Shown: positions 20,965-30,342 of the stretch, piece by piece
Numbering within the stretch: the stretch's first letter is position 1
Layout: every line of letters starts with the position of its first letter
Program-made: the position numbers and the translations under genes
Notes under the pieces: model-generated
What the model saw: only the letters and a program-made list of their open reading frames with translations
Databases searched by the model: none
What the model was told of the DNA's origin: nothing
Assembly (NCBI GenBank): GCA_026874595.1
Contig: CM049320.1
Coordinates: 36,180,214-36,244,213 of the forward strand
Direction of reading: 5' to 3'
Origin: Sipunculus nudus
Taxonomy: Eukaryota; Annelida; Sipuncula; Golfingiida; Sipunculidae
Length of the DNA stretch: 64,000 nt

Positions 20965-20999
20965 GCACTATTTGTGACACCCGTCATCACAAATAGCGC
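20965..20999. repeat. Inverted repeat between divergent genes
   Basis: CTATTTGTGA (20968-20977) and TCACAAATAG (20987-20996) form a perfect 10-bp inverted repeat around a 9-base spacer. After one mismatch two further base pairs (GC/GC) extend it on each side. It lies in the 213-base gap between the divergent 719- and 153-residue genes. A TATAAAA sequence lies about 60 bases to its left. It may be a regulatory hairpin or part of a replication origin. Confidence 0.6.
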
Positions 21000-21092
21000 C
21001 AGGACATGTGACCGCCGGGAAACACCAATAAATACCAAACCACATAGGCATTCCCATCAGACACGAGCGCACATTCTACACATCACGGCACC

Positions 21093-21554
21093 ATGAGCGG
21101 CTCGGAAAGTAACCAAGCCACGCGAGACAGTTCTGTACCCGTCGCTAGTAGCGAGACCAAAGTGTTGATACCTATCGATTGGTTGGCGCTGATAATCGGT
21201 AGGCTTTGGCAGATAGTCGGGGAATGTACGGCTTTATCGAAAGATATGAAACGAATGCAACAGGTTTTGATCGCGAATATGCAGGATCCCGGCGCGGCTT
21301 CTTTAGACGTGTTTCCAACTTCCAGATCGTCGCAAGATACGATTGAACGCAATATGAAGATGGAGGCAAGGAGCACTAGGCTGCTTGAACAGATCGGCAG
21401 AACGACACAAAATACACAAGACAGATGTCGCCCGAAGGACGTTCCTGTCAACCCAAGACGGAAAAGGAACGAAAAGGAACAGAACAAGAAGAGAGAGGAA
21501 AAGCGTGCGCAGATGATGGCAGAATCACTCCAACAACTTGATCTGGAGCCTTAA
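21093..21554 (+). CDS. Small basic-tailed protein, unidentified
   Basis: A 153-residue protein starts at ATG 21093 in a favourable context (caccATGagc). Residues about 22-45 form a moderately hydrophobic stretch (VLIPIDWLALIIGRLWQIV), followed by an amphipathic helix. The C-terminal third is highly charged with clusters such as RRKRNEKEQNKKREEKR, suggesting nuclear localisation or nucleic-acid binding. No family was recognised. It is divergent from the 719-residue gene and has its own AATAAA 59 bases past the stop. Confidence 0.65.
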   Translation: MSGSESNQATRDSSVPVASSETKVLIPIDWLALIIGRLWQIVGECTALSKDMKRMQQVLIANMQDPGAASLDVFPTSRSSQDTIERNMKMEARSTRLLEQIGRTTQNTQDRCRPKDVPVNPRRKRNEKEQNKKREEKRAQMMAESLQQLDLEP

Positions 21555-21612
21555 CAGGGTTAAGAGACTGCAAAATATGTGGGTGCATGGTCTATGGTGT
21601 TTATACTCTTCG

Positions 21613-21786
21613 AATAAAACATTGTTTTTCCTTCGATGACATGTACTGTTGTTTATTGTGTGATGATGTGCGTGTGAATGATTGATCGACAAAAGCGGAC
21701 AGTGAAGAGAATGCTAGTCATTACGTGTAACTGTCAATGCGATGAAAAAAAACAGACATAATCATATAAAGACGATACAGTTTATT
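21613..21786. terminator. Convergent polyadenylation signals in the 21555-21854 gap
   Basis: AATAAA at 21613-21618 serves the rightward 153-residue gene. TTTATT at 21781-21786 (minus-strand AATAAA) lies 69 bases past the stop of the leftward 404-residue gene. It is the only canonical signal I see for the three-gene block 21855-25106. Nothing else was seen in this gap. Confidence 0.65.
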
Positions 21787-21854
21787 ACCTAATAATAAGT
21801 GTATCAAACCATATGCATAACCTGGTATAAATGTATATCGAACGACCGGGGTCG

Positions 21855-23069
21855 TCACAATCCCGTTGCGACCCACTCTTCCAACAATCCGTACCAGTCC
21901 TCAGATGCGTAAGTTTTTAGATACATACGATCATCACACGTCAATGTGCGCGTGTCGACAGACGATGCACAAACGGGAAGTTCAACCGTGAACCCCCGTG
22001 TGCCGTCTGGGTACACCTGCCATGAGATCCTAAAACTTTCACGGTAGTAGTCGACGTGAGCTGATAGGGTTCGGAGCGCATTGCGGCATATATGCAAGAA
22101 GCCTGTGCAGCTGAAGGTGCACGACTTTAGCGAGAGGTATCCTCCTGGCAGGCCGCAATTGTGTGGGTCATCGATCATGATGTCCAGACGGCACGAGTCC
22201 GGGTGCACGTTATGTTTAGCCATACAAGCGAATATTGTTCTCAACATGTGAACGGCTCTCTTCCCTGCGCCGACTGTAAATTCTACCGCCATGCACACCA
22301 AACTTTTCGCGTCCAGGAGGCTGGCACAGCCGGGATTCCTAGAGAACGCACGGTGCAGTCCCTGCAGGAGCACGAACGCCTCTTGCGATGCGTGCCCCGA
22401 CCCATCTTTCCCTTGTTGTTCGTCTAGCAAGATCGCCCGCGGTGCCTGTACAAAGGTGTTAACGTCATGGAGCAACGCGTGCACATTGACTTCCTCGATG
22501 CAGGACGAACCTTCCTCCGACCGATCCTGTTTGAAAGGCGTCACTTGATCAGGGAATACAGGATGCTCACTGAGATACTTGCGCTTCATGGCAAGACAGG
22601 TGGAACACTCCCTGAAGGGAACCACTGCTCCGCTGTGTACAGGGTCGGCAAAAATATTAAGGTCCAGGCAACAGGTAGCGTCCTGTACGCGAGAGCGCAT
22701 ACCACCGATGTCCAAGACGTCATTTGTGAACATCGGCACTGGCATATCTTTCGTGTTTGTGTAAAAAACTCCGGGGCGTCCGAACGGCAGGATGTCAGAC
22801 TTTAGATCGTTTGACCGTTCATGTTGAATGTGTGGCAGTTGCCCTTGCGCCACGTCTTTCCCATATGCGGACAGTGACATTTCTCTGAACCTTTTTGAAC
22901 TTTTGCTCGGGTCAAACAGTATCGTGTTCAACCGATATGCCGCTTTCAGTTTGAGGGCACTGTTGTATATGCGTGTTTTCCGTTTCGACCTGAGACGTTT
23001 CCCCTTGGGACCCGCTACGGTGCGCCTGGTTGCACTCGACGTTTGACGTCCCATTGATTTCATTCGCAT
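21855..23069 (-). CDS. Cys-rich protein with Cys-x2-Cys motif, 404 residues
   Basis: The frame opens with a TTG at 23075; the first ATG is 23069, giving 404 residues. The first 30 residues are very basic (RRTVAGPKGKRLRSKRKTR), resembling a nuclear localisation signal. A Cys-Cys pair (ATCCLD) is followed about 20 residues later by CSTC. A Cys/His cluster lies further on (KSCTFSCTGFLHICRN). This Cys...CxxC...His layout, with a basic start, recalls the herpesvirus nuclear egress lamina protein (UL31 type), which binds zinc. I cannot confirm that identity. It sits at the 3' end of a leftward block with the 326- and 322-residue genes, which also carry CxxC motifs. Confidence 0.65.
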   Translation of the reverse strand: MRMKSMGRQTSSATRRTVAGPKGKRLRSKRKTRIYNSALKLKAAYRLNTILFDPSKSSKRFREMSLSAYGKDVAQGQLPHIQHERSNDLKSDILPFGRPGVFYTNTKDMPVPMFTNDVLDIGGMRSRVQDATCCLDLNIFADPVHSGAVVPFRECSTCLAMKRKYLSEHPVFPDQVTPFKQDRSEEGSSCIEEVNVHALLHDVNTFVQAPRAILLDEQQGKDGSGHASQEAFVLLQGLHRAFSRNPGCASLLDAKSLVCMAVEFTVGAGKRAVHMLRTIFACMAKHNVHPDSCRLDIMIDDPHNCGLPGGYLSLKSCTFSCTGFLHICRNALRTLSAHVDYYRESFRISWQVYPDGTRGFTVELPVCASSVDTRTLTCDDRMYLKTYASEDWYGLLEEWVATGL

Positions 23070-23135
23070 GACCAATGTGTGCTATACTCCCGCGAATACA
23101 CAGATGGTATTTCATCTCGTTGCACGTCCTAATAA

Positions 23136-24116
23136 TCAACCGGACAAGCACACGCCGGGGTCACAGTACACTTTATGTCCCTGTAACACTTGCATGCACC
23201 GTTTCAACCACAGGGGGCGAAACCTACAAGAACTGTTGAAGTTTCCGTACACGACGTACATTAATGCTGCGATAACTGCCGAACCGCAAGGCAGCGAAGA
23301 ATCCGTTTCGTACATCACACCCATCCGTGCCCTGTTCAATGCGCACAGCGGAGACGAAAACGCGTGATGGTAAAAAACCGAGGGGTTCAAACCCTTCAAT
23401 AGGAATCCGTCGAGTGGATCCACGTCGCGTTGAGACATGTCTGACAAGCGCTTTTGCAACGTGTTTAACACAGAGACGAATGTGTTAACGTTGGCAACCG
23501 GCTGCATTGCGCACGCCTTCTCCATGCCTAACGACAATAGCATATGTTCTATCACACGGTACCAATCGTAGAATGCGCACATGCCGCACAGCAAGCACTC
23601 TGTCGGTGTGTCTTCCGGTGCCAGTTCCCAATCGACTGCCCATTCCACACCCTCAGGCGGGGTGACAGCAGGAAAAAAGGACTTGCTTTTACCTCTTAAC
23701 AGGTTGAGTCGGCTTCTCTGCGACGTTCGCAGAACAACGGACCGAACCTCTTCCAGTGTTTCCGCCATCCGGCGGTACGCAATGCCGGCCTCTGAGGGTT
23801 CTGCCGCAACACAGGCCCCCGCTTCCTCAGCAGCAGAAGGCGTCAACGCATTATTTTCGTGTTGAAGTAATGCGTCAGGTTGGTGCCAAGAACGACCGCA
23901 GTGGGAACTGTAACCCCGCAGTACGAGCGTGGGGGACACGGTTCTCGTAGCTGCTGTCTCTCTACCTGTGTTGTTTCGTTCCCTTCCTGTCGGGTAAGGC
24001 CGAAACCGAGAGAAATCAGGGGCACGTCCCGAACGCGCAGCGCGTTGTGCAACATGTCCGGTTGTTATGTTGTCTTTGCACTGAACCGTATCTGTATCAC
24101 GTGTAAGGTCACACAT
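23136..24116 (-). CDS. CxxCxxC protein, 326 residues, likely relative of its upstream neighbour
   Basis: This complete frame starts at ATG 24116. The first half is Arg/Ser/Thr-rich and probably disordered. The second half is compact with a CLLCGMCAFYDW motif, possibly metal-binding, and a Cys-rich tail ending near YCDPGVC. The line following CxxC (aromatic-rich helix, a Cys about 25 residues on, then NPSVFYHHAF) parallels the 322-residue neighbour (CAVCAF ... TPEVFHVHF), suggesting an old gene duplication. The upstream neighbour ends 21 bases before this ATG, consistent with a shared transcript. Function is unknown. Confidence 0.65.
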   Translation of the reverse strand: MCDLTRDTDTVQCKDNITTGHVAQRAARSGRAPDFSRFRPYPTGRERNNTGRETAATRTVSPTLVLRGYSSHCGRSWHQPDALLQHENNALTPSAAEEAGACVAAEPSEAGIAYRRMAETLEEVRSVVLRTSQRSRLNLLRGKSKSFFPAVTPPEGVEWAVDWELAPEDTPTECLLCGMCAFYDWYRVIEHMLLSLGMEKACAMQPVANVNTFVSVLNTLQKRLSDMSQRDVDPLDGFLLKGLNPSVFYHHAFSSPLCALNRARMGVMYETDSSLPCGSAVIAALMYVVYGNFNSSCRFRPLWLKRCMQVLQGHKVYCDPGVCLSG

Positions 24117-24137
24117 GAAGTCCCACCTGCGTTGAAA

Positions 24138-25106
24138 CTAACGAACATATTCTGACATGTCTGACCCACACACGCCAAAGCACGCGTCTGCCATCATGCA
24201 GGTAATGTCTTTGAACCTCGACGATGCATCGGCTTTAACACACAGAGCCTCTTCGTACTCTTCCGGGTGCAAACCCGCTGTGTCCGTTTGTTGTCTGTTG
24301 CCACTCGCGTTCGTGTCGCCTTGGTGGATGTCGTCGGTCGTGGGTAGTCTAGGTAACTCTAAACCGGACGTCACAACCCACGGCCCGATAACACGCGCAC
24401 TGTCTGCGCTAGTGTCTACCCTGTCGTTCGCCGGAGTGTTATGGAAGCCTTGGCTGGCAGAACGTTGCCACAGGGCCAACCCATTGTGTAACTGCAAAAT
24501 CTGAGCTACAATGTGGCTGTTATTGTGCACGTGCCACGTCCTCCACATATCCCCCTTTTCAATGCGTAAGAGCGGCCTGTTGCCATCCACACGTCCAGCA
24601 TTATCGTGTCCTGTATTGAACGACGAGAACTGGCAGCGGTTGTGGATGAAGTGCACATGAAATACTTCGGGTGTGATTGAATTCAACACTTCTTCGTCTA
24701 ACGCGTTCGAAATATCATCGGGATCAGCGGCGGGCCGTGCTTCGAGCCGTGTCAGAGCTGCGTGTACGCGGCGCCAGTAAAGAATGACGAGGGACGTGGT
24801 CAGGCTACAAAAGAAAGGTTTAAACTGCATGGCGTTAGCAAAACCTTCCACCCACTCACAAAACTGTTCATCGCGTGCAGCACGTGCGTTAAACGCACAA
24901 ACAGCGCACACCTGGCTTCCTCTTATGGCACCTACGTACTGTGAAGCGAGTAAGGGCCCATCAAAATCGCCGTATCGCTCACGATATCTTTTCCACCGGT
25001 GGCTGGTTAGTATCTCGGCTGGGGACGCATGCAATCCGTCTTTTAGTCCTTCTTGAAAACAGCTCTCGCGTTTTTGTGTCGTGCTGTTTGTTTCATGACA
25101 CGCCAT
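24138..25106 (-). CDS. CxxC protein, 322 residues, likely relative of its downstream neighbour
   Basis: The longest frame opens with GTG at 25115; the ATG at 25106 gives 322 residues starting MACHETN. CAVCAF near residue 75 is followed by an aromatic helix and by TPEVFHVHFIHNRC, which resembles the matching region of the 326-residue gene. The C-terminal 100 residues are polar. A TATATA box lies 84-89 bases upstream of the ATG on the coding strand, making this the probable first gene of the leftward block ending at the polyadenylation signal at 21781. No known family was recognised. Confidence 0.65.
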   Translation of the reverse strand: MACHETNSTTQKRESCFQEGLKDGLHASPAEILTSHRWKRYRERYGDFDGPLLASQYVGAIRGSQVCAVCAFNARAARDEQFCEWVEGFANAMQFKPFFCSLTTSLVILYWRRVHAALTRLEARPAADPDDISNALDEEVLNSITPEVFHVHFIHNRCQFSSFNTGHDNAGRVDGNRPLLRIEKGDMWRTWHVHNNSHIVAQILQLHNGLALWQRSASQGFHNTPANDRVDTSADSARVIGPWVVTSGLELPRLPTTDDIHQGDTNASGNRQQTDTAGLHPEEYEEALCVKADASSRFKDITCMMADACFGVCGSDMSEYVR

Positions 25107-25189
25107 GGATGTCACGCTTGCCCCGAAACATGCAGCGCGAATATCCTGGTATTATGTATACAACGAAACACATAACAACAAACGTACCA

Positions 25190-25195
25190 TATATA
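25190..25195 (-). promoter_or_regulatory. TATA box for the three-gene leftward block
   Basis: TATATA, read TCTATATATGG on the minus strand, stands 84 bases upstream of the ATG at 25106. That is a suitable distance for a transcription start about 30 bases downstream and a short leader. Confidence 0.5.
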
Positions 25196-25248
25196 GACAT
25201 CTGCCCACTCATCACAAGAACACTTCCGAAATAGATCGATCAAGAAAC

Positions 25249-25254
25249 TTTAAT
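25249..25254 (-). terminator. Variant polyadenylation signal after the primase gene
   Basis: TTTAAT on the plus strand reads ATTAAA on the minus strand, 94 bases past the primase stop codon. No canonical AATAAA was found on the minus strand in this gap. Confidence 0.4.
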
Positions 25255-25347
25255 AATAACTCATGTATGTAATACAAACCGTGCCCGCATATGCATCTGG
25301 ATAACCCCTTTCTCCACCCCCCACCCCCCGTAATCCGTTTATCACCG

Positions 25348-28300
25348 TTAATTTACACTAAACCTTGTAATCGCACGCCATCCGCCACTGCACCGGTTAT
25401 GGAAACAATAGTAGACAAGGCTAAACCTCAAGGGAGCATCTAATAATTGCTCACCTTTGGTAGGGTGACGGCGACAGTACCGTTTTAGGTCCTCAGCGTC
25501 TTGCGAGTCCTGTGACACGTAATCGTCCCCTGACATGTCACCCTCTTCTGAGCACGTGTCAACCGGTTCACCTTCGTCCAGATTGAAACCTTTTTGGCGC
25601 AAATACGTCTCAAGGCCATCCACGGACGCGGTCGGGTGTAGCGAGCAGCGGAGACGCAATCTGCAATCAGAGCGTGTCGTATGGTCGTAGTACACACACG
25701 CTGGCCAGGACGTGTTGTTGTCATTACGCTTACTTGCGGCATGCACCGGGGGAGATATCTGAAATTCGACACAGATACCGTGAGCTCTGACCTCAGCTTC
25801 CTGTCTGGTACCTGCCCAATGCCTGCTGCGTTTTGCATGTATGAAACCTAACCGCAGAAACTCATCCGCGATCTGAAACAAGGGCCTCGGACGTTTGTCG
25901 GTCGGTAAGGTTGAAGCGGCTGGCAATTGAGGACCTGTCAGAAGTGCTTCCAGCATGCAGGGCTTCACGACAATGTTTAACGCTTTCAAAAGGGAGTCAC
26001 CCGTACAAAGAGACAAGTCGGCGGGAGTTGCATGCAGGAGCCGAGGGTGGTTTGTTCCCCAGTGGCACAAAATTAATTGGGCACAGCGAGAAAACTTGTC
26101 CTGCTCGCGCGTGCTTTCAACCACCCGCATAGCCATTTGGTCCACTGCATGTACAGGGGCATCCGGGCCGTTTGTTGGGCAGTTGCGTAAAAATGACGAC
26201 ACAGACAAACCCGAGCGTCCACGCTGCTTGATCACCAGACCTCTTTTCAGGTGTTCGTTCGAGTGCATAGCCGGAAACGGGTCCTTGTGCATCAGTCCAA
26301 CAGTTGGGTCCAAGTGGTTGCGCAGGCACGTTTCGTGCATGACATCCGGGTCGGAACCGTGGCACAGGGTCGGTACCACTGTCAGGGGGTCGAACGGTTG
26401 ACTACCGTCGGCTTTACCGGAATGTGGCATACGGCACTGGCCCCTGAAGACGGCCATGTCTATAAACCGTTCTAAGTTAGCCTCTTTTCCCAACCTGTGG
26501 ACCAACGGCCGCAAACTCTCATCGGCCCTCAAAAATCCAAAAAGCATGTCTTGATACGAGAGGAAAGCTTCGGCTGATTCGAAACAAACGTTAGGCGGGA
26601 GCTGCACGACCACCCTGAGCGACCGTGTCCGCTGCAGTTCGGTGAGAGTGCGCAGCAGGTTATCTTCGTCTGCGCTCACGCGACGGTTGTCATCCAACGG
26701 TCTCATGTTTGCACGGCTTGGTACCTGCGAAGGGTTTTCATCGTACACGGCGCAACACGGGGGCAGCGAGTTTGACATGTATACGAACAACCTGCTTCCA
26801 AGTATGTCTGGGTGTGTGGCCATGTACGATTCAAGTTCGGATTTTCCATGGGCGCCCTTCGTCAAAACGGAAGCGTCTGCAGATTCTGTGTACGTTTTCT
26901 CTGGTCCCAGTGCCACACGCACAGACCCCACGAGACCCATGACGGATGTGTACAAAGCCCTCGCAATAGCGTACACTTCTGACAGGGTTGGAGCGTCATA
27001 TTGAGTCCTGTATGTCATGTCTACGTCGAACATGACGGAAAACAAACTCAGTACGGGGTCCACTTTCACGTGCAAAGATCCTCCTAACTCGTTCAGGCGC
27101 ACGGTGTCGTAATCGGATCGCCCAACCACGCACAAGGCCTGTTTCATGTCCATGTGGTAAAGGTAAGACAGTACATCACACACATGCAGTCCAGGATAAG
27201 CCCGTGCGACAGACATCGCGTACTGGACACGGGCTTCCGCGCCTGTGTCGCTTGGCATTCCACTGACGCGTCTCCTCTCCACTTCCGCGAGGGCTGCCTT
27301 CACCCGTGCGGTAATCCCAGCGTAATCCTTGGAAGCCCTCCATAACCGGCGGTCGGTGCAGACTGGGACGAAACCTCCCGACGTCTTGACGGGGCGCGAC
27401 AACGCTGGGAGAAAACGGGCGTAGTTCCTGAACCGACCGCCGTCGCTCCCTTGCTGTAATGCATGTTGGGACACAAATGTAACACAATCCGCAAGTCTCG
27501 AAAAATGTGGAGACGGGACATCTGTCACATTTCTGTAAACAGCGTTCCAATTTGAAACAGCCAGCTGTTTTAGAGCGTGTTGGTTCTTGATGGACAAGGC
27601 TGTGGTGCGCGTTACACTGCTGTCGTGACCGCCGACAGAATCCAACCCCCAGTGCACGACGGCCGGGTCGTAACGTTTTAGCTTAGCCTGAGCTACGTCA
27701 AGGGGTGTGTCTGAGAACACAGCGCATAGCACATCCCGCATGTACCGTCCCAGCTTGCACCGCTCCAACAGTGGCATCACCTTATCAAGCTGCAAACGAA
27801 TTTCATATTCCGCCTGCCGTTTGCACTGTCGGCAATTGTCCGAGACGGCCAGTGTCCAAATCGCGGGGCACATGGGGTGCACTGGCGGCCGTGTGTAGAT
27901 GGGGCTTTGTCCGAATGCTTCCATGATCTTACGCACCACGGTGGCCACGTGGATCCTCATCCACGAAATGTTTGCAATCACGGCCGAGATCGTTTGGTGC
28001 TGGCACATTTCTACATGCGTGTTGAATCCGTACCACCACCGCACAAACTCCACAAAATGGACGAGCCCCTCATACCCGTAGGCGTTCGAAGAAGAGAGGC
28101 CGTGCAGGGATCCGTCTTCCAAGGACCGTTCAGTCAGACAGGGATGCATGTCGAAGGGGTTGTGGGCTTTCACGCCTTGCCTTTCCAGCCAGTCTGACCA
28201 CATCGCCCACAACTTCACGTTGACAGACATGCTGCCCGCCCCGTCTGCTTTTTGTAGAGGTCGCATGGAGAACACGTGCAGTTGTAGAAGCGCAACGACA

Positions 28301-29037
28301 GACACGTGGGTGATATCCCTGTGTGTGATTAACGAGGCAAAGGATGAATCCGTGTCGATGGACGCCCTGTGCTGGACATCCCACACACGGTCAATGTACA
28401 ACCGCTTACAGAGGGTTTCGTACACGTGTGTGTCAGTGGGGCATTGCGAGGCCGCACCGGAAAGGGCCGGCGGCAGGTAAAAGCGCGACACGTGCTTTAA
28501 CACGAAGTGGACGGAACTTGCCTTGCACACCCACCGGCGGATCTCGTCAGACGGATACAGTGAATTGCCAACGATAAAAGTTCTAGGTACATTACGTAGA
28601 ACTAAAACGGGAAGCAGTGTTACGGTGCATGCAGCTGTACCGGTCTGCCCCCGTGGGATCTCATGTTTGTTTGTCAAAATGGCGAAGACGACGTTCACGG
28701 GACGGGCAGGAGACAAACTATTGCACGCACGTGATTCCCCACGCGTTCCCCCTTTTCCCATGTCTCCGTTTGATGACAGGTATGTATTTTCCGCAGCTAA
28801 GTGGTCAAAGAGTAAGAGTGCGCGCCACTGCGGCGGGCTCACGCATGACCTCGTCCACACGTGTTCCGGCCCTTGTCCTTCGCCTTCTGAAATGCCGTCG
28901 TACACGTCCGGGTACACCGTACTTATTAGAAGATCTGTCAGTTTGGCGTAATGGGCAGGTTTCACCCATACGGTGAGTTCACAGTCAGGATGCCAGCGTG
29001 GAAACAGTTGCTGGCAGGGGTGCTTCAGCTGTGCCAT
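25348..29037 (-). CDS. DNA primase, catalytic subunit of helicase-primase (UL52 type)
   Basis: From the ATG at 29037 the protein has 1229 residues; the frame extends to a GTG at 29127, which would overlap the divergent gene. The key signature is VMFDVDMTY with Asp671-x-Asp673, the metal-binding D-x-D of archaeo-eukaryotic primases as in UL52. A conserved-looking GLVGSVRVALGPEKTYTE stretch follows soon after. The C-terminus holds Cys/His-rich segments (ACVYYDHTTRSDC ... RCSLH, and YYCFHNRC near the end) that fit the zinc-binding tail of herpesvirus primases. The size fits the family. It would make RNA primers at the fork with a helicase that is not in this window. The next gene starts divergently 24 bases away. 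Confidence 0.72.
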   Translation of the reverse strand: MAQLKHPCQQLFPRWHPDCELTVWVKPAHYAKLTDLLISTVYPDVYDGISEGEGQGPEHVWTRSCVSPPQWRALLLFDHLAAENTYLSSNGDMGKGGTRGESRACNSLSPARPVNVVFAILTNKHEIPRGQTGTAACTVTLLPVLVLRNVPRTFIVGNSLYPSDEIRRWVCKASSVHFVLKHVSRFYLPPALSGAASQCPTDTHVYETLCKRLYIDRVWDVQHRASIDTDSSFASLITHRDITHVSVVALLQLHVFSMRPLQKADGAGSMSVNVKLWAMWSDWLERQGVKAHNPFDMHPCLTERSLEDGSLHGLSSSNAYGYEGLVHFVEFVRWWYGFNTHVEMCQHQTISAVIANISWMRIHVATVVRKIMEAFGQSPIYTRPPVHPMCPAIWTLAVSDNCRQCKRQAEYEIRLQLDKVMPLLERCKLGRYMRDVLCAVFSDTPLDVAQAKLKRYDPAVVHWGLDSVGGHDSSVTRTTALSIKNQHALKQLAVSNWNAVYRNVTDVPSPHFSRLADCVTFVSQHALQQGSDGGRFRNYARFLPALSRPVKTSGGFVPVCTDRRLWRASKDYAGITARVKAALAEVERRRVSGMPSDTGAEARVQYAMSVARAYPGLHVCDVLSYLYHMDMKQALCVVGRSDYDTVRLNELGGSLHVKVDPVLSLFSVMFDVDMTYRTQYDAPTLSEVYAIARALYTSVMGLVGSVRVALGPEKTYTESADASVLTKGAHGKSELESYMATHPDILGSRLFVYMSNSLPPCCAVYDENPSQVPSRANMRPLDDNRRVSADEDNLLRTLTELQRTRSLRVVVQLPPNVCFESAEAFLSYQDMLFGFLRADESLRPLVHRLGKEANLERFIDMAVFRGQCRMPHSGKADGSQPFDPLTVVPTLCHGSDPDVMHETCLRNHLDPTVGLMHKDPFPAMHSNEHLKRGLVIKQRGRSGLSVSSFLRNCPTNGPDAPVHAVDQMAMRVVESTREQDKFSRCAQLILCHWGTNHPRLLHATPADLSLCTGDSLLKALNIVVKPCMLEALLTGPQLPAASTLPTDKRPRPLFQIADEFLRLGFIHAKRSRHWAGTRQEAEVRAHGICVEFQISPPVHAASKRNDNNTSWPACVYYDHTTRSDCRLRLRCSLHPTASVDGLETYLRQKGFNLDEGEPVDTCSEEGDMSGDDYVSQDSQDAEDLKRYCRRHPTKGEQLLDAPLRFSLVYYCFHNRCSGGWRAITRFSVN

Positions 29038-29061
29038 TTTCCACTGCGTTTCGTTGTTGCG

Positions 29062-30165
29062 ATGGGAGAAAGTGTCCAGGGTAGGTTTGATAGTTTCACA
29101 TTCGACCTTATGGTCCGGAACAGGCACCCGGGAGGGGATGCGGACCCATGGCTCGAAAGTCTTTACTCGTTGGGTGTTGACGGCTTTCTGGAACTCGCAG
29201 ACAGTGTGAACAAGGAGCGTGAAAAGGACGCCGCAGCCGACCGCGTGTCAGACGGTGATTCGGACCTCTCAGCCAGAGACAAGGAGCGCCACGGGGCTCA
29301 AGTTGATATGTTCAAGCAGCTCTTACACCTGGACGATGTATCACGGGAGGTCGACGAGTGCAACCCTCTCAGCAAGAATTTCGTCGACGCCGCGGTTTAC
29401 GGACTGACAGAGTGCGAAAACAACAAACGGAATATAGACGATATGATCAGGGCATTGGAAAGGCGTGTCACAACCTTGCGGGACCTTGTCCAACGTGAAA
29501 GCTGGGAAATACTTGAGGCAAACCGCCGGCACTTTGTACGCGAAGGAGTATCTGCTGCAACCACGGACTGTCCTCCTGGGGCAGCTGCAGAAACGTGGCC
29601 CGGGACGAAGGACCACCAAGACGACGAGGCCAACTGGAGCGCGGCTAAGCGAGAACTGAGATCAGCCGAGGTGCTTCTGGCTGATGTGAAAAGGCACTCT
29701 AAAAAAGCGTCCGACCGTCAGTCCAACATGTTGAAGACTGTTGTCAGTTCCTACCTGTTGTTCATTAACAAAGCAAAGATGGCTAAACGTGACGAAGCAA
29801 CGAAAGTCTGTGTGGACCTGGCAAAAGCTTTATACAGCTCTGAAGGTGACGCAAGCGGGGACGTTGTTCCGGATGCTGAACGTGCAGTCAGTGCAGCCCG
29901 CGATATAATGAGCCATCAGTTTTTGGCAGAGGCACAGGAAGAAGCTGTGAACACGATGCTAGATGCTAATCTAAAAGGTGCGGTCCCGCTGCCGAGCAGT
30001 CGTATGAACCTGTGCGCGCCAGATGTACAAACAAGCCGCATGTGTTCGCAAGAATCTCCCGGAGCATCTGATGTATGCGACCCCAGTGGCCAGATTACAC
30101 AGCCGCAAAGAGCAGTGGAAAAACATCACGCATGCGCATCATTGCCTGCTGTTCAGCGCTCCTGA
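29062..30165 (+). CDS. Coiled-coil-like acidic/basic protein, unidentified
   Basis: I place the start at ATG 29062 (367 residues), because the earlier in-frame ATG at 28951 would overlap the primase coding start. Residues about 55-200 are strongly charged and helical (RALERRVTTLRDLVQRESWEILEANRRH; AKRELRSAEVLLADVKRHSKKAS), typical of a coiled coil. No catalytic motif or membrane span is seen. The tail is Ser/Pro-rich. It is head-to-head with the primase and upstream of the kinase-nuclease gene. Function is unknown. Confidence 0.65.
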   Translation: MGESVQGRFDSFTFDLMVRNRHPGGDADPWLESLYSLGVDGFLELADSVNKEREKDAAADRVSDGDSDLSARDKERHGAQVDMFKQLLHLDDVSREVDECNPLSKNFVDAAVYGLTECENNKRNIDDMIRALERRVTTLRDLVQRESWEILEANRRHFVREGVSAATTDCPPGAAAETWPGTKDHQDDEANWSAAKRELRSAEVLLADVKRHSKKASDRQSNMLKTVVSSYLLFINKAKMAKRDEATKVCVDLAKALYSSEGDASGDVVPDAERAVSAARDIMSHQFLAEAQEEAVNTMLDANLKGAVPLPSSRMNLCAPDVQTSRMCSQESPGASDVCDPSGQITQPQRAVEKHHACASLPAVQRS

Positions 30166-30194
30166 ATGCATCATGTGACCCGCGGTACGTCATG

Positions 30195-30207
30195 ATATAT
30201 ATAAAAA
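30195..30207 (+). promoter_or_regulatory. TATA box upstream of the kinase-nuclease gene
   Basis: TATATATAAAAAA is a strong TATA box in the 30166-30342 gap. A second A/T block (ATATATAAATATATA, about 30219-30233) follows. The kinase-nuclease ATG is about 136 bases downstream of the first box. Confidence 0.6.
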
Positions 30208-30342
30208 ACCACATTCCATATATAAATATATACCGATAACATACGGGTCATGTACCATTCAGGAACACATTCTCAAGGGAGCACGAAGAGAGGGCCGGTG
30301 TTCCTTGCATACGACAAATCCGAACCCGTGATCTTATAGATC

